Below, one piece after another: positions 20,801 to 30,171 of a stretch of DNA of 53,388 nucleotides. The position numbers and the translations under genes were made by a program. Source of the DNA: Serratia sp. DD3 (GTDB lineage Bacteria; Pseudomonadota; Gammaproteobacteria; Enterobacterales; Enterobacteriaceae); assembly GCF_000496755.2 (NCBI RefSeq), contig NZ_AYKS02000027.1:1-53388 (forward strand), written 5' to 3'. The first letter of the stretch is position 1; each line of letters starts with the position of its first letter. The notes under the pieces were generated by a model. The model was not told the DNA's origin. It ran no database searches and saw nothing but the letters and a program-made list of their open reading frames with translations.

Positions 20801-21193
20801 ATGATGAAAAAATTCGCGATTAGCACGGTTATCTTTGCTTTATCTACCGCTCCAGTGTTTGCCGCTCAGCAAGGGGGATTTTCTGGGCCGCAAACCACAG
20901 CACAAGCCGGTGGCTTTGTTGACAAAAATCACAGCATCACCACAATCGCCAATGCCAAAGAGCAACGCGAAGGTACTTGGGTCAGATTGCAAGGCAACAT
21001 CATCGAACGCGTATCGGATGATACCTATATATTCAAAGATGCCAGTGGTACGATCACTGTCGACATTGACCATAAATATTGGAAAGGCGTTACCGTCGCC
21101 CCACAGGATTTGATTGAGATCCAAGGTGAAGTGGATAAAGACTGGCGTAACGTGGAAATCGATGTAAAACAAATCAATAAAATCAATCCATAG
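20801..21193 (+). CDS. ygiW: YgiW family periplasmic OB-fold protein
   Basis: 130 residues: Sec signal peptide (about residues 1-21, cleavage after PVFA), then a bacterial OB-fold domain (BOF) with EGTWVRLQGNIIERVSDD and ITVDIDHKYW. Members are linked to stress tolerance and to regulation by or through QseBC; the biochemical role is not known. It is divergent from qseBC, the arrangement seen in E. coli. AAAGGATC precedes the start. Confidence 0.92.
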   Translation: MMKKFAISTVIFALSTAPVFAAQQGGFSGPQTTAQAGGFVDKNHSITTIANAKEQREGTWVRLQGNIIERVSDDTYIFKDASGTITVDIDHKYWKGVTVAPQDLIEIQGEVDKDWRNVEIDVKQINKINP

Positions 21194-21202
21194 TATTTTA
21201 TT

Positions 21203-21408
21203 TATACTCGACATCCTTCAAGTTGCACGGGTGTTGGCTGTGTCCAGATACTAGGCTCGTCCTGAGCCGGGCCGCTGCCAGCAGCGTTCAAGTCTGCTCC
21301 CGGCAGACTTGTCGCACCAGTCACACTCGCACCAGTCACATAGTAGACTATGCTCTTGGCGACTATAGAACTTGCCGCCTACATGCAACTCGAATTATTT
21401 AGAGTCTA
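21203..21408 (+). repeat. ERIC-like intergenic repeat, copy 2
   Basis: Left end TTCAAGTTGCACGGGTGTTG and right end TTGCCGCCTACATGCAACTC plus CGAATTATTTAGAGT are recognisable ERIC termini, in inverted orientation to each other. Between them lies a core unlike standard ERIC, with a perfect 9-bp hairpin CAAGTCTGC-5-GCAGACTTG (21289-21311). It lies directly behind ygiW and may act on its 3' end. Confidence 0.65.
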
Positions 21409-21693
21409 TTAATACCTATAGACCTGTGATACTTCAAATGGCTTGAAACTCTTGTTGAGTCTTAGATACCCGGGACAATCGTACTGAGACCCGTTCCGAC
21501 GGCTAACGCCGCTAGGAACCCTCAGCACGCCTTTCCTAATAACAGGCTTGGTCAAACATCTGCAAGTTGATCGGGTATAAAGGTTAAATTCAGCCCAATT
21601 GACTGGGTATTGTCGAGCTTGCCACAAGCGCTTAAAACCACTATTTTTTAATTCAATAAGACGTTTCAGCTGTTCGAACAATACCTTAGTCAA
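21409..21693 (-). CDS. Unassigned open frame of 94 codons
   Basis: Between the ERIC-like repeat and ypeA the minus strand is open for 94 codons, basic in composition (MTKVLFEQLKRLIELKN at the start). I do not recognise a family. No strong ribosome binding site is seen. It may be a fragment of a degraded gene or chance; the stretch is otherwise empty. Confidence 0.2.
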   Translation of the reverse strand: MTKVLFEQLKRLIELKNSGFKRLWQARQYPVNWAEFNLYTRSTCRCLTKPVIRKGVLRVPSGVSRRNGSQYDCPGYLRLNKSFKPFEVSQVYRY

Positions 21694-21708
21694 TTATTAG
21701 GACACTAT

Positions 21709-22134
21709 TTAGTATTCCTGATCCTCAATTAACCTTTTACCCAGGCAGGTTATACTCTGGATCTCGTAACCGATCTTTTCATACATCTCAATAATGGTAT
21801 CGTTATCTTCACGTACCATCAGTTGAATTTTCGGGCAGCCTCGAGCGATCAGTTTTTTCTCCAGGCGGTTAATTAACGCATTGGCGATACCACGCCCACG
21901 ATAATCGGGGTGAACCCCCAGATAATAGGCTGAACCACGGTGGCCGTCATAGCCCCCCATGACCGACCCCACCACTTCACCCCCCACTTCCGCCACTAAA
22001 AACAGTTCCGGATCGTGGTTCAATTTACGCTCAATGTCCATTTCAGGGTCATTCCATGGGCGCAACAAATCGCAACGCTCCCACAGCGTGATGACCTCTT
22101 CAAAGTCCTCTTGTCGAAATACGCGAATCTCCAT
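21709..22134 (-). CDS. ypeA: GNAT acetyltransferase YpeA
   Basis: Cytosolic acetyl-CoA-dependent N-acetyltransferase of 141 residues. The acetyl-CoA pyrophosphate loop reads [13 protein letters not shown] (about residues 75-87). [21 protein letters not shown] at the start and YEKIGYE near the end fit YpeA. The natural substrate is unknown. In E. coli it lies between yfeZ and amiA; here qseBC-ygiW separates it from yfeZ and the nrf operon from amiA. Confidence 0.9.
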   Translation of the reverse strand: MEIRVFRQEDFEEVITLWERCDLLRPWNDPEMDIERKLNHDPELFLVAEVGGEVVGSVMGGYDGHRGSAYYLGVHPDYRGRGIANALINRLEKKLIARGCPKIQLMVREDNDTIIEMYEKIGYEIQSITCLGKRLIEDQEY

Positions 22135-22465
22135 CGGTGCTCACCACTGTTATTTAATCTGTTTACCTGATTATCGCGTGATTATTCTATGACGCAATAT
22201 CAAACTGAAATTTGCCTCTGCTATCGCACAAATTACAGCGCCCTTAGCGGTGTACAGTGACTGCTTGGTGGTATTGTCCCCCTATTCCTTAACTAAGGGT
22301 TAAGCGAGCAAAAATTCGTTTTTTATCTTCTAGCCACGACTCAAATAAGGAATTACATAAAAATATCTTATGTTTTCACTGGGGCGCGTTTGACCGACAA
22401 TCATCAAAAGCAGTATGCAATAATTTCTATTGATTCCTCTTTCAACGCAATGCCTTATATTTTAA

Positions 22466-22575
22466 TAACTAATTAGAGGTATATGAAATTTAGTGCTGCT
22501 TCTCAAAATTCAATCAAGTCTTCAAGATCTCCTCGTAAATTGACCAAAAACAACATTTTTTATGTGGCCTATGTT
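22466..22575 (+). promoter_or_regulatory. Candidate FNR and NarP/NarL sites upstream of nrfA
   Basis: TTGAC-CAAA-AACAA (22540-22553) matches the FNR consensus TTGAT-N4-ATCAA at eight of ten defined positions. TATGTT at 22570-22575 is a possible -10, but the spacing to the FNR centre is about six bases shorter than ideal. TAACTAA-TT-AGAGGTA (22466-22481) resembles a 7-2-7 NarL/NarP site with one perfect and one weak half. nrfA operons are classically FNR- and NarL/NarP-controlled. The rest of 22135-22664 holds only an open frame of 48 codons discussed as rejected. Confidence 0.4.
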
Positions 22576-22664
22576 ATCCCTACAAAATGTGGTGTTGAAA
22601 ATCTGTTCTTAACCGAACCTAACAACTAATAAAGTACTGCGTTAACGCAGACCAACTGGATGGG

Positions 22665-24092
22665 ATGCTTATGAATAAGGTCAGCAATGTATTGACGCTA
22701 TTTCTAGCAGGGATGATTACGGGGTTCTTGTCGTTTTCGGCACTTGCCGCCGAGGCACCGGGGAAGATTGAGGCCAGAAACGAAACTTTCTCTGCTTCTC
22801 ACCCGGATCAATACCAATCTTGGAAAGCCACCGCTGAACAATCAGAGCGTGTAGACGCTTTAGCAGCAGACCCTCGTCTGGTGATTCTTTGGGCCGGCTA
22901 CCCGTTTGCCAAGGATTACAATAAGCCGCGTGGTCACGCCTTTGCCATGACGGATATCCGTGAAACGTTACGTACTGGCGCGCCAAAAACAGCGGAAGAC
23001 GGGCCATTGCCCATGGCCTGCTGGAGTTGTAAAAGTCCAGATGTCGCCAGAGTGATCGCCGAACAAGGGGAAGCGAACTACTTTCATGGCAAATGGGCGC
23101 GTGGAGGGCCGGAAATTGTTAACGACCTCGGTTGTGCCGATTGTCACAATACCGCTTCCGCTGATTTTGCCGCTGGCAAGCCCATGCTGACCCTTTCCCG
23201 CCCTTATGCCGATAGAGCCATGCAGACGATCGGTAAATCCTTTGATAAAGCGGGTCGCTTCGAGCAGCAATCTATGGTCTGTGGGCAGTGCCACGTCGAA
23301 TATTATTTTGAAGGCAAAGACAAGGCGGTGAAATTCCCATGGGACAAGGGAACAACGGTGGATGACATGGAGGCCTATTACGACAACATCGCTTTCTCCG
23401 ATTGGACCAACCCATTATCGAAAACACCGCTGCTCAAAGCTCAACACCCAGAGTATGAAACCTGGAGTGCCGGGATGCATGGCAAGAACAATGTAACCTG
23501 CATCGACTGCCATATGCCGAAAGTGCAAAACGCTGAAGGCAAGATCTATACCGAACACAAGATTGGTAACCCGTTAGATAACTTTGAGCATACCTGCAAA
23601 AACTGCCACACCCAAGATAAAGCCAGCCTGGAAGCGGTGGTGGCCAAACATAAGCACGACATTAACGAGATCAAATTGAAAGTGGAGGATCAACTGGTTC
23701 ACGCGCACTTTGAAGCCAAGGCTGCCTGGGATGCTGGCGCAACCGAAGCCGAGATGAAACCTATCCTGACCCATATCCGTCACGCCCAGTGGCGTTGGGA
23801 CTTTGCTATCGCTTCACACGGTATTCATATGCATGCACCGGATGTTGCATTGCGCATTCTAGGCACGGCGCTTGATCAAGCTGCACAGGCTCGCACTCAG
23901 CTCATCCGTTTGCTCGCCACCAAAGGGGTCACCCATGAGATAGCGCTGCCGGATATCTCTACCAAAGAAAAAGCCCAATTGGCTATGGGGATGGATATGC
24001 CGAAGTTGAATGCCGAAAAACAAGAGTTCCTCAAGACAGTCGTTCCCCAGTGGGATGAGCAGGCAAAGAAAGCCGGGCTGTTAAGCCATTAA
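22665..24092 (+). CDS. nrfA: Ammonia-forming cytochrome c nitrite reductase NrfA
   Basis: Periplasmic pentaheme enzyme reducing nitrite to ammonium with six electrons. Signal peptide to about residue 29. The catalytic heme uses the special lysine-ligated site CWSCK (residues 119-123). Four CxxCH motifs follow (CADCH, CGQCH, CIDCH, CKNCH). The conserved catalytic surroundings [29 protein letters not shown] and [10 protein letters not shown] are intact. 475 residues. ATG 22671 is an equally possible start. First gene of nrfABCDEFG; a GC-rich hairpin-capable stretch (24093-24115) separates it from nrfB and may stabilise the nrfA message. Confidence 0.97.
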   Translation: MLMNKVSNVLTLFLAGMITGFLSFSALAAEAPGKIEARNETFSASHPDQYQSWKATAEQSERVDALAADPRLVILWAGYPFAKDYNKPRGHAFAMTDIRETLRTGAPKTAEDGPLPMACWSCKSPDVARVIAEQGEANYFHGKWARGGPEIVNDLGCADCHNTASADFAAGKPMLTLSRPYADRAMQTIGKSFDKAGRFEQQSMVCGQCHVEYYFEGKDKAVKFPWDKGTTVDDMEAYYDNIAFSDWTNPLSKTPLLKAQHPEYETWSAGMHGKNNVTCIDCHMPKVQNAEGKIYTEHKIGNPLDNFEHTCKNCHTQDKASLEAVVAKHKHDINEIKLKVEDQLVHAHFEAKAAWDAGATEAEMKPILTHIRHAQWRWDFAIASHGIHMHAPDVALRILGTALDQAAQARTQLIRLLATKGVTHEIALPDISTKEKAQLAMGMDMPKLNAEKQEFLKTVVPQWDEQAKKAGLLSH

Positions 24093-24134
24093 CCCCTTCG
24101 CCTCGTTCGCGGGGCGTAAAAAAATGGAGTCAAT

Positions 24135-24704
24135 ATGAGCGTACTGCGTTCGTTATTAGCTACCGGGGTGCTTGCCTGCAGTCTTTGGCTGACAGTATTA
24201 CCGGTATCAGCACAAACCGAAAGTCCCGCAGCCAAACAGAATTCTGCGGAAGTTACCCTGCAACGGAACCCAGATGATGCCTGCTTACGTTGCCACAAGC
24301 CGCAACAAAGTGCGATGCATGGCAAACATGAGGGTGCCATCAACCCAAATAACAAATTACCGGTGACTTGCACCAACTGTCATGGAACCCCGTCATGGCA
24401 CCACCGTGAAGGGGTCAAGGATGTAATGCGTTTCAACGAGCCGATGTTCGGTGTCGAGCAGCAAAACAGCGTTTGTCTGTCTTGCCATTTGCCCGAGGCA
24501 TTGCAAAAAGCCTTCTGGCCGCATGATGTGCATCTAGCCAAAGTATCTTGTGCCAGTTGCCACCAACTTCATCCTGAGCAGGATAAAATGCAAGGGCTGA
24601 GCGACAAAGGGCGGATACAAATCTGCGTGGACTGCCATCGCCAACAGCAGCAGAACCCAGCGTTTAATCCAGCATCGGTCAAGCTGGATAAGGAGCAGCC
24701 ATGA
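24135..24704 (+). CDS. nrfB: Pentaheme cytochrome c NrfB
   Basis: Periplasmic electron carrier delivering electrons to NrfA. 189 residues with a Sec signal peptide (to about residue 26, PVSAQ) and five heme motifs: CLRCHK, CTNCHG, CLSCHL, CASCHQ and CVDCHR. Its stop overlaps the nrfC start as ATGA. Confidence 0.95.
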   Translation: MSVLRSLLATGVLACSLWLTVLPVSAQTESPAAKQNSAEVTLQRNPDDACLRCHKPQQSAMHGKHEGAINPNNKLPVTCTNCHGTPSWHHREGVKDVMRFNEPMFGVEQQNSVCLSCHLPEALQKAFWPHDVHLAKVSCASCHQLHPEQDKMQGLSDKGRIQICVDCHRQQQQNPAFNPASVKLDKEQP

Positions 24705-25372
24705 GCTGCTCACGGCGCCGTTTTATCGCAGGAATAGGTGTGCTGGCCATGACCTCTATGGCGGCGGAAAAACTCTTGGCACGCAGCATGAACGTGAACG
24801 GCATCCGCTACGGCATGGTTCATGATGAATCACGCTGTATCGGTTGTACTGCCTGTATGGATGCCTGCCGTGAAGTCAACCAGGTACCGGTGGGCGTTTC
24901 ACGCCTGGAGATTATCCGCAGCGAGCCGATAGGCCAGTTTCCTGATGTGAAATACCGCTTTTTTCGCCATTCTTGTCAGCATTGTGAAAGTGCTCCGTGC
25001 GTGCATGTTTGCCCAACCGGGGCTTCATTCCTGGATGCTGCCAGTGGGATTGTCGACGTTAATCCGGATCTCTGCATCGGTTGTCAATACTGCATTGCGG
25101 CCTGCCCTTACCGGGTACGCTTTATTCACCCGGTAAATAAAACGGCGGATAAATGCGATTTTTGCCGCAAGACCAACCTTCGCCAGGGCAAGTTGCCTGC
25201 CTGCGTACTTTCCTGCCCAACTCAGGCCTTAACATTTGGCAACCTTGACGATCCTGATAGTGATATCTCGCGTCTGTTACAGCAAAAAACCACTTATCGC
25301 TACAAGATTGCATTAGGAACACACCCCAAAATGTATCGTGTTCCGTTTAAATATGGGGAGATAAGTCAATGA
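24701..25372 (+). CDS. nrfC: Iron-sulfur subunit NrfC
   Basis: Periplasmic ferredoxin-like protein carrying four [4Fe-4S] clusters, passing electrons from the quinol oxidase NrfD to NrfB. 223 residues. A twin-arginine signal ([15 protein letters not shown]) is followed by the cysteine groups [37 protein letters not shown] and CDFC...CVLSCP. Overlaps both neighbours by four bases. Confidence 0.95.
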   Translation: MSCSRRRFIAGIGVLAMTSMAAEKLLARSMNVNGIRYGMVHDESRCIGCTACMDACREVNQVPVGVSRLEIIRSEPIGQFPDVKYRFFRHSCQHCESAPCVHVCPTGASFLDAASGIVDVNPDLCIGCQYCIAACPYRVRFIHPVNKTADKCDFCRKTNLRQGKLPACVLSCPTQALTFGNLDDPDSDISRLLQQKTTYRYKIALGTHPKMYRVPFKYGEISQ

Positions 25373-26316
25373 CTTCTGCCTTCCATTTTGAGTCTCTGGT
25401 CTGGGATTGGCCCATTGCCATTTACCTGTTTCTGATTGGTATTTCTGCAGGTCTGGTGACTCTGTCCATCCTGCTGCGGCGTTATCATCCCGAGGACGGC
25501 TCCTCAAAAAGTCAGATCATGCTGACCACACTGTTTATCGCGCCCACCTCAATTGCGCTCGGACTGTTCATTCTGATTTTTCACCTGACCCGCCCGTGGA
25601 CCTTCTGGAAACTGATGTTCCACTACAGCTTTACCTCTGTGATGTCGATGGGCGTGATGCTGTTCCAGATTTACATGTTAGTGCTGGTGTTGTGGCTCGC
25701 GCTGATTTTCCGTGATGAATTGGCCTCATTGCAACAACGCTGGCTACCAAAGCTGTCGGTGATCCCAACATTGTTGGCTCGCCTCTTACCTTTGTTGCGG
25801 TCAATAGAAATACTGATGCTGGTCCTGGCAGTATTGTTGGGCGCTTACACCGGCTTCCTGCTTTCGGCATTGAAGTCTTACCCCATGCTAAACAACCCTT
25901 TGTTACCGGCGCTATTCCTGTTCTCCGGTATTTCATCGGGGATCGCGGTCGTCATGCTGGTGGTCACCCTCAGGCCCAAAGGCGATATCCACAGCCGTGA
26001 GATGCATTTCCTTCACCGCCTTGAAACACCCGTGGTATGGCTGGAAATTTTCCTGCTGGCTGCGTTCTTCATCGGATTAGCGCTGGGGGATGACGGTAAG
26101 CTACGTGCCTTATCGGCTGCGTTGGCTAGTGGTTTCTGGGCCTGGTGGTTCTGGTTGGGCGTAGTTGGCCTGGGGCTGGTTCTTCCGTTGCTACTGAAAG
26201 CCGTAGGCTGGGGTAAAACCCGGCTCCATATCCTGTTGATCAGCGGCTGTAGTTTGTGTGGCGTATTATTGCTGCGTTATTTTATTCTGTATGCCGGGCA
26301 AATGACGGTTGCCTGA
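25369..26316 (+). CDS. nrfD: Membrane quinol-oxidising subunit NrfD
   Basis: Polytopic inner-membrane protein (about eight hydrophobic segments, 315 residues) of the NrfD/PsrC family, which oxidises menaquinol and hands electrons to NrfC. Conserved features include WDWPIAIYLFLIGISAG at the start and the polar loops between helices. Start overlaps nrfC. Confidence 0.94.
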   Translation: MTSAFHFESLVWDWPIAIYLFLIGISAGLVTLSILLRRYHPEDGSSKSQIMLTTLFIAPTSIALGLFILIFHLTRPWTFWKLMFHYSFTSVMSMGVMLFQIYMLVLVLWLALIFRDELASLQQRWLPKLSVIPTLLARLLPLLRSIEILMLVLAVLLGAYTGFLLSALKSYPMLNNPLLPALFLFSGISSGIAVVMLVVTLRPKGDIHSREMHFLHRLETPVVWLEIFLLAAFFIGLALGDDGKLRALSAALASGFWAWWFWLGVVGLGLVLPLLLKAVGWGKTRLHILLISGCSLCGVLLLRYFILYAGQMTVA

Positions 26317-26344
26317 GTGCTGTAACCAAATAAGGCAGGTTGTT

Positions 26345-28039
26345 GTGTTGTGGTTAGCCGAACTGGGATTTATTGCCTTATTACTTGCCTGTGTTGCGTC
26401 ATTACTGTTGGCGAGCACCACGTTGTTTGCATTGATAAAACACCGTCAGGTGTTATTGCCAGTACGAGAATGGAGCTATGCCATTTTTGCCCTGATCGTA
26501 CTGGCATTTGCCATTCTGCTGCTGTTGTTTTGGCGTAATGATTTTTCCGTGTTGTACGTTGCCCAACATGGCCATCGTCAATTACCGCCCTTGATGAAAG
26601 TCGGCGCATTATGGGGCGGGCACGAAGGCTCGTTACTACTTTGGTTGTTGTGCCTCAGTGGTTGGTCGGCCTGCTTTGCCCTGTTCAGCGCTAAATCAGA
26701 GCGTTCTGTGCAGCCTCTCCCCCTGGCCATTCTGGCGTTGATCAACGGCTGCTTCCTGATTTTTATTCTGTTCTTCTCCGATCCTTTTGTTCGTGTCTTT
26801 CCTCCTGCAGTTGAAGGGCGCGATCTCAATCCCATGCTGCAACATATCGGCCTGATCTTACATCCTCCATTGCTTTATCTGGGCTATGGCGGGTTTGCCA
26901 TTTGCAGTGTATTGATGTTGTCCTCCTTGCTGCGAGGCACATTTACTGCAGAGACTGCTCGGCAGTGCCTGCTCTGGGCCAAACCTGCATGGTGTTTTCT
27001 GACTGCCGGGATCATTTTGGGGTCATGGTGGGCATACAGCGAACTGGGCTGGGGCGGCTGGTGGTTCTGGGATCCTGTCGAAAATGCCTCTTTATTGCCT
27101 TGGCTGACGGCCAGCGCCTTATTGCATAGTTTGGCAGTTAGCCAACGTACCGGTGGCCTGCACCATTGGTCGATACTGTTAGCATTGGGCACCTTTATAC
27201 TCAGCCTGCTGGGCACCCTGATCGTTCGTTCCGGCGTGCTGGTTTCGGTGCATGCCTTTGCACTGGATGAGCTGCGTGCATTGCCCTTGTTTATACTGTT
27301 TACTTTCCTAAGTGGCGCGTCGTTCCTGGTTTATGCATTGCGAGCTAACCGCCAGCAGGCTTCAACAACCAAAGCTAGCCCGGTGCTGTTGGGTGCACTG
27401 CTATTATTCAGCTCTGCCGCGCTGATTGTACTGGTCGGTACCTTGTACCCGATGTTTTACCGGTTGATGGGATGGGGACAAATTTCGGTCGGCGCCCCTT
27501 ATTTCAACCTGGTGCTGTTACCGTTTGGGCTGTTTGGCTTGCTGTTAATGTGTTACGGCGGGTTCGATCGACAGCGGTTACCACAATGCATTGCCCATGC
27601 CGGCGTGCTGCTGACGGCGTTAGGCATTGCAAGCTCAGCGCTGCAACGCCATGAAATCAGCCAGAATGTCTCTGTCGGCGAAACTGTCTCCCTGGCAGGG
27701 TATGAATTTAAACTTCGCTCAGTCGACCTATTGGCTCACCCCAATTTCACCAGCGAACAGGCCATTATCGATGTTTCGCAGCAAGGCAAACTGGTGGCTC
27801 AACTGATGCCAGAACGGCGGTTTTATACCGCCCGTCGGCAACAGATGTTTGAACCGGGTATCGACTGGAATGCGTTTCATGATTGGTACGTGGTGATGGG
27901 CGAAAAAAGCGGAGAGCAGCGTTACGCCATGCGTTTCTATGTGCAGAGCGGGATCCGCTGGATCTGGTGGGGAGGTGGGCTGATGATCATCGGTGTGTTG
28001 GCAAGCGGTTGGCAAAGGAGACAGGCATGCGCTGGCTAG
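26345..28039 (+). CDS. nrfE: Heme lyase NrfE (CcmF-like)
   Basis: Inner-membrane cytochrome c heme lyase subunit, CcmF family. Together with NrfF and NrfG it attaches heme to the unusual CxxCK site of NrfA. The tryptophan-rich heme-handling motif GGWWFWDPVENASLLPW and the preceding WAYSELGWG are intact, with about 15 membrane segments. The open frame begins at TTG 26309 inside the end of nrfD; I prefer GTG 26345, which follows AAGGCAGGT and gives about 564 residues, close to E. coli NrfE. Confidence 0.92.
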   Translation: MLWLAELGFIALLLACVASLLLASTTLFALIKHRQVLLPVREWSYAIFALIVLAFAILLLLFWRNDFSVLYVAQHGHRQLPPLMKVGALWGGHEGSLLLWLLCLSGWSACFALFSAKSERSVQPLPLAILALINGCFLIFILFFSDPFVRVFPPAVEGRDLNPMLQHIGLILHPPLLYLGYGGFAICSVLMLSSLLRGTFTAETARQCLLWAKPAWCFLTAGIILGSWWAYSELGWGGWWFWDPVENASLLPWLTASALLHSLAVSQRTGGLHHWSILLALGTFILSLLGTLIVRSGVLVSVHAFALDELRALPLFILFTFLSGASFLVYALRANRQQASTTKASPVLLGALLLFSSAALIVLVGTLYPMFYRLMGWGQISVGAPYFNLVLLPFGLFGLLLMCYGGFDRQRLPQCIAHAGVLLTALGIASSALQRHEISQNVSVGETVSLAGYEFKLRSVDLLAHPNFTSEQAIIDVSQQGKLVAQLMPERRFYTARRQQMFEPGIDWNAFHDWYVVMGEKSGEQRYAMRFYVQSGIRWIWWGGGLMIIGVLASGWQRRQACAG

Positions 28040-28443
28040 CTTTCTTGTTGTTGTGGGGAAACATAGCGTGGGGAAGCATAGCGTGGGGAAGCCTAACGTT
28101 ACCACTGGCGGCGCAGATTGTGGATACTTGGGCCTTTACCTCACCAGAGGTTCAAGACCAAGCCTTGGCTGTAGCGGCTCAGATACGTTGCCCTCAATGT
28201 CAGAATCAGAACTTACTGGAGTCTAATGCCCCGGCGGCCGTGGCAATGCGTCACGAAGTATTCGCCATGACCGAGCAAGGGAAAACAGCAGACGAGATCC
28301 TGAATTTTATGACCGCGCGCTACGGTAATTTTGTCCGTTATCAACCGCAGTTAGAACGCTCTACTCTCGTACTTTGGGCGCTTCCGGCAGTGATGCTGGT
28401 GTTGATTTCGCTAGTGTTATGGCGGCGTAGGGACAGGAAATGA
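28027..28443 (+). CDS. nrfF: Heme lyase subunit NrfF (CcmH-like)
   Basis: Thiol protein that reduces the apocytochrome CxxCK site before heme attachment. The redox motif is CPQCQ at residues 55-59 (ATG 28027 start), with a C-terminal membrane anchor (VLWALPAVMLVLISLVLW). 138 residues. Start follows AAAGGAGACAGG and overlaps nrfE; the longer frame upstream lies inside nrfE. Oddity: its signal peptide contains three in-frame 15-base tandem units (28053-28097), giving WGNIA, WGSIA, WGSLT. Confidence 0.92.
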   Translation: MRWLAFLLLWGNIAWGSIAWGSLTLPLAAQIVDTWAFTSPEVQDQALAVAAQIRCPQCQNQNLLESNAPAAVAMRHEVFAMTEQGKTADEILNFMTARYGNFVRYQPQLERSTLVLWALPAVMLVLISLVLWRRRDRK

Positions 28444-29006
28444 AACGAGGCACTTTTCATCTGTTGTTTATCGGGTTGGTACTTGGCATCAGTGCCTGTT
28501 GGTATGCAGCCAGTGGCCGCCCAGCCAGCGTGCTCACCGAGATACACAAACCGGTTCAGCCCCTCTCGCCCCAAGAGCAGAATGAACGCCAATTACAGCG
28601 GTTGCAGCAAAAAGTCAGTCAGTCCCCGCAAGACAGTGTCGCATGGGCCGAACTGGGGGAATATTATCTCTACAACGATAATTTTGCCGATGCGCAGATT
28701 GCCTATCAGCAGGCGCTAACCCTGCGCGGCGACAATGCAGAATTATACTCAGCACTGGCTACCGTGCACTATTACCAGGCTGGGCAACGCATTACCCCAC
28801 AGGCAAAGAGCTATATAGAAAAGGCCCTGGAGTTGGATAAGAATGAAGTCTCGGCATTGATGTTGTTAGCGGCCGATGCCTTTTCCCATGCTGAATATGC
28901 CAAGGCGATAGCCCTGTGGCAACAGCTGTTAGACAGCCAATCACCACGGGTAAACCGGCCACAACTGATCGAGGCCATCAATATGGCGAAGTTACTGCTG
29001 CGGTAG
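28440..29006 (+). CDS. nrfG: TPR assembly protein NrfG (CcmH C-domain-like)
   Basis: Periplasmic, N-terminally anchored tetratricopeptide protein (188 residues) that binds the C terminus of NrfA for heme insertion. Membrane segment at residues 7-24; TPR motifs around SVAWAELGEYYLYNDNFADA, NAELYSALATVHYYQAG and SALMLLAADAFSHAEYAKA. Overlaps nrfF as ATGA. Last gene of the operon. Confidence 0.92.
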   Translation: MKRGTFHLLFIGLVLGISACWYAASGRPASVLTEIHKPVQPLSPQEQNERQLQRLQQKVSQSPQDSVAWAELGEYYLYNDNFADAQIAYQQALTLRGDNAELYSALATVHYYQAGQRITPQAKSYIEKALELDKNEVSALMLLAADAFSHAEYAKAIALWQQLLDSQSPRVNRPQLIEAINMAKLLLR

Positions 29007-29021
29007 CAGTAAATCACGCGA

Positions 29022-29046
29022 TGCGAATTATTTTGGGTCTATATTC
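29022..29046 (+). repeat. ERIC-terminus-like fragment behind nrfG
   Basis: GCGAATTATTTTGGGTCTAT matches the right ends of the repeats at 17701 and 21203, but no other part of the element is present. It may be a solo end left by deletion. The rest of 29047-29209 shows no feature apart from the amiA upstream region. Confidence 0.35.
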
Positions 29047-29209
29047 TAACTGCAATTTAAATAATCTTAAGTGTATACTTATTTAGTGCTCTCAATATAT
29101 CTGTACTCAATAGTCAGGAAATAAATAGCAATAGTTCTCAAGTCGATTAATCATCGTCGATGCGCTATAACGTCGCGGCGATCAATTTATTGAGTTGGAG
29201 ATGTGTGTG

Positions 29210-30103
29210 ATGAAAAAACAAAATAAACCTTATTTTAATTTTGCCCCCCTCACGACTTCAACAACACGTCGGCAATTACTGTTATCAGGTTTGGCTTTCG
29301 CCTTACTCGGTAGTAAAGCGGCCTACGCCCAAACCAGCAATAATCGTGGCGGTATGTTGCGTAACCAGCGCAGCCAACCAACACCCAAGCAGGCGGGCAG
29401 TAAAAGATTAGTCATGCTCGACCCAGGGCACGGGGGTATCGACTCCGGCGCGGTAGGGCCTGAAGGTTCAAAGGAAAAGCATGTGGTATTGGAAATTGCC
29501 AACCATGTGCGCCGTTTTTTGCAGCAACATGATCAGGTGGAAGTGCGCCTGACACGGGAAGTTGACGAGTTTGTCCCGCTATTTCGCCGTGTAGACATCG
29601 CTCATCAACATCGGGCCGATCTGTTTATCTCGATCCATGCTGATGGTTATACCAGCCCAGACGCTGCAGGGGCCTCCGTATTCGCCCTTTCCAACCGGGG
29701 TGCCAGCAGCGCGATGGCTCGCTATCTCTCCAGCCGCGAAAATGCCGCTGATGAAATTGCTGGTGGCAAATACCGGCAGCAGGACAATTATCTGCAACAG
29801 ACACTGTTCGATTTGGTACAAACCGATACTATCAATAACAGCCTGACGCTAGGTCGCCACGTGTTGGGGCAGATCCGTCCGGTACACCGTCTGCATAGTG
29901 ACAGTACCGAACAAGCAGCATTTGCGGTGTTGAAGTCCCCGTCTATTCCTTCAATTCTGGTAGAAACCTCATTTATCACCAATCCTTACGAGGAACGCCT
30001 GCTAGGCACCACCGCTTTTCGTGAGAAAATTGCCCATGCGATTACGGATGGTGTGATCAACTTTTTCCAATATTATGATGCACACCAGCGAAGACCGAGC
30101 TAG
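29210..30103 (+). CDS. amiA: N-acetylmuramoyl-L-alanine amidase AmiA
   Basis: Zinc amidase cleaving the bond between muramic acid and the stem peptide to separate daughter cells. 297 residues from ATG 29210, which is preceded by GGAG at good spacing; the open frame also offers TTG 29195. Twin-arginine signal TTRRQLLLSGLAFALLG (about residues 18-34) directs it to the periplasm. Amidase_3 domain with zinc ligands in DPGHGGIDSGA, the glutamate after LEIANHV and SIHADGY, and the catalytic glutamate in LVETSFITN. In E. coli it follows ypeA; here the nrf operon lies between. Confidence 0.95.
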   Translation: MKKQNKPYFNFAPLTTSTTRRQLLLSGLAFALLGSKAAYAQTSNNRGGMLRNQRSQPTPKQAGSKRLVMLDPGHGGIDSGAVGPEGSKEKHVVLEIANHVRRFLQQHDQVEVRLTREVDEFVPLFRRVDIAHQHRADLFISIHADGYTSPDAAGASVFALSNRGASSAMARYLSSRENAADEIAGGKYRQQDNYLQQTLFDLVQTDTINNSLTLGRHVLGQIRPVHRLHSDSTEQAAFAVLKSPSIPSILVETSFITNPYEERLLGTTAFREKIAHAITDGVINFFQYYDAHQRRPS

Positions 30104-30171
30104 TCTGTCACGCACAAAATAGAAATGACCACAGCCACATCCGGTAAATCGCGGATCACAGGGGAATAATA

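Noticed and set aside
22483..22629. A 48-codon open frame (MKFSAASQNSIKSSRSPRKL at its start) ahead of nrfA with AGAGG upstream
   Set aside because: It spans the predicted FNR site and promoter of nrfA, its ribosome binding site coincides with a NarP-like half-site, and the product resembles no family. A chance frame in the promoter region is more likely.
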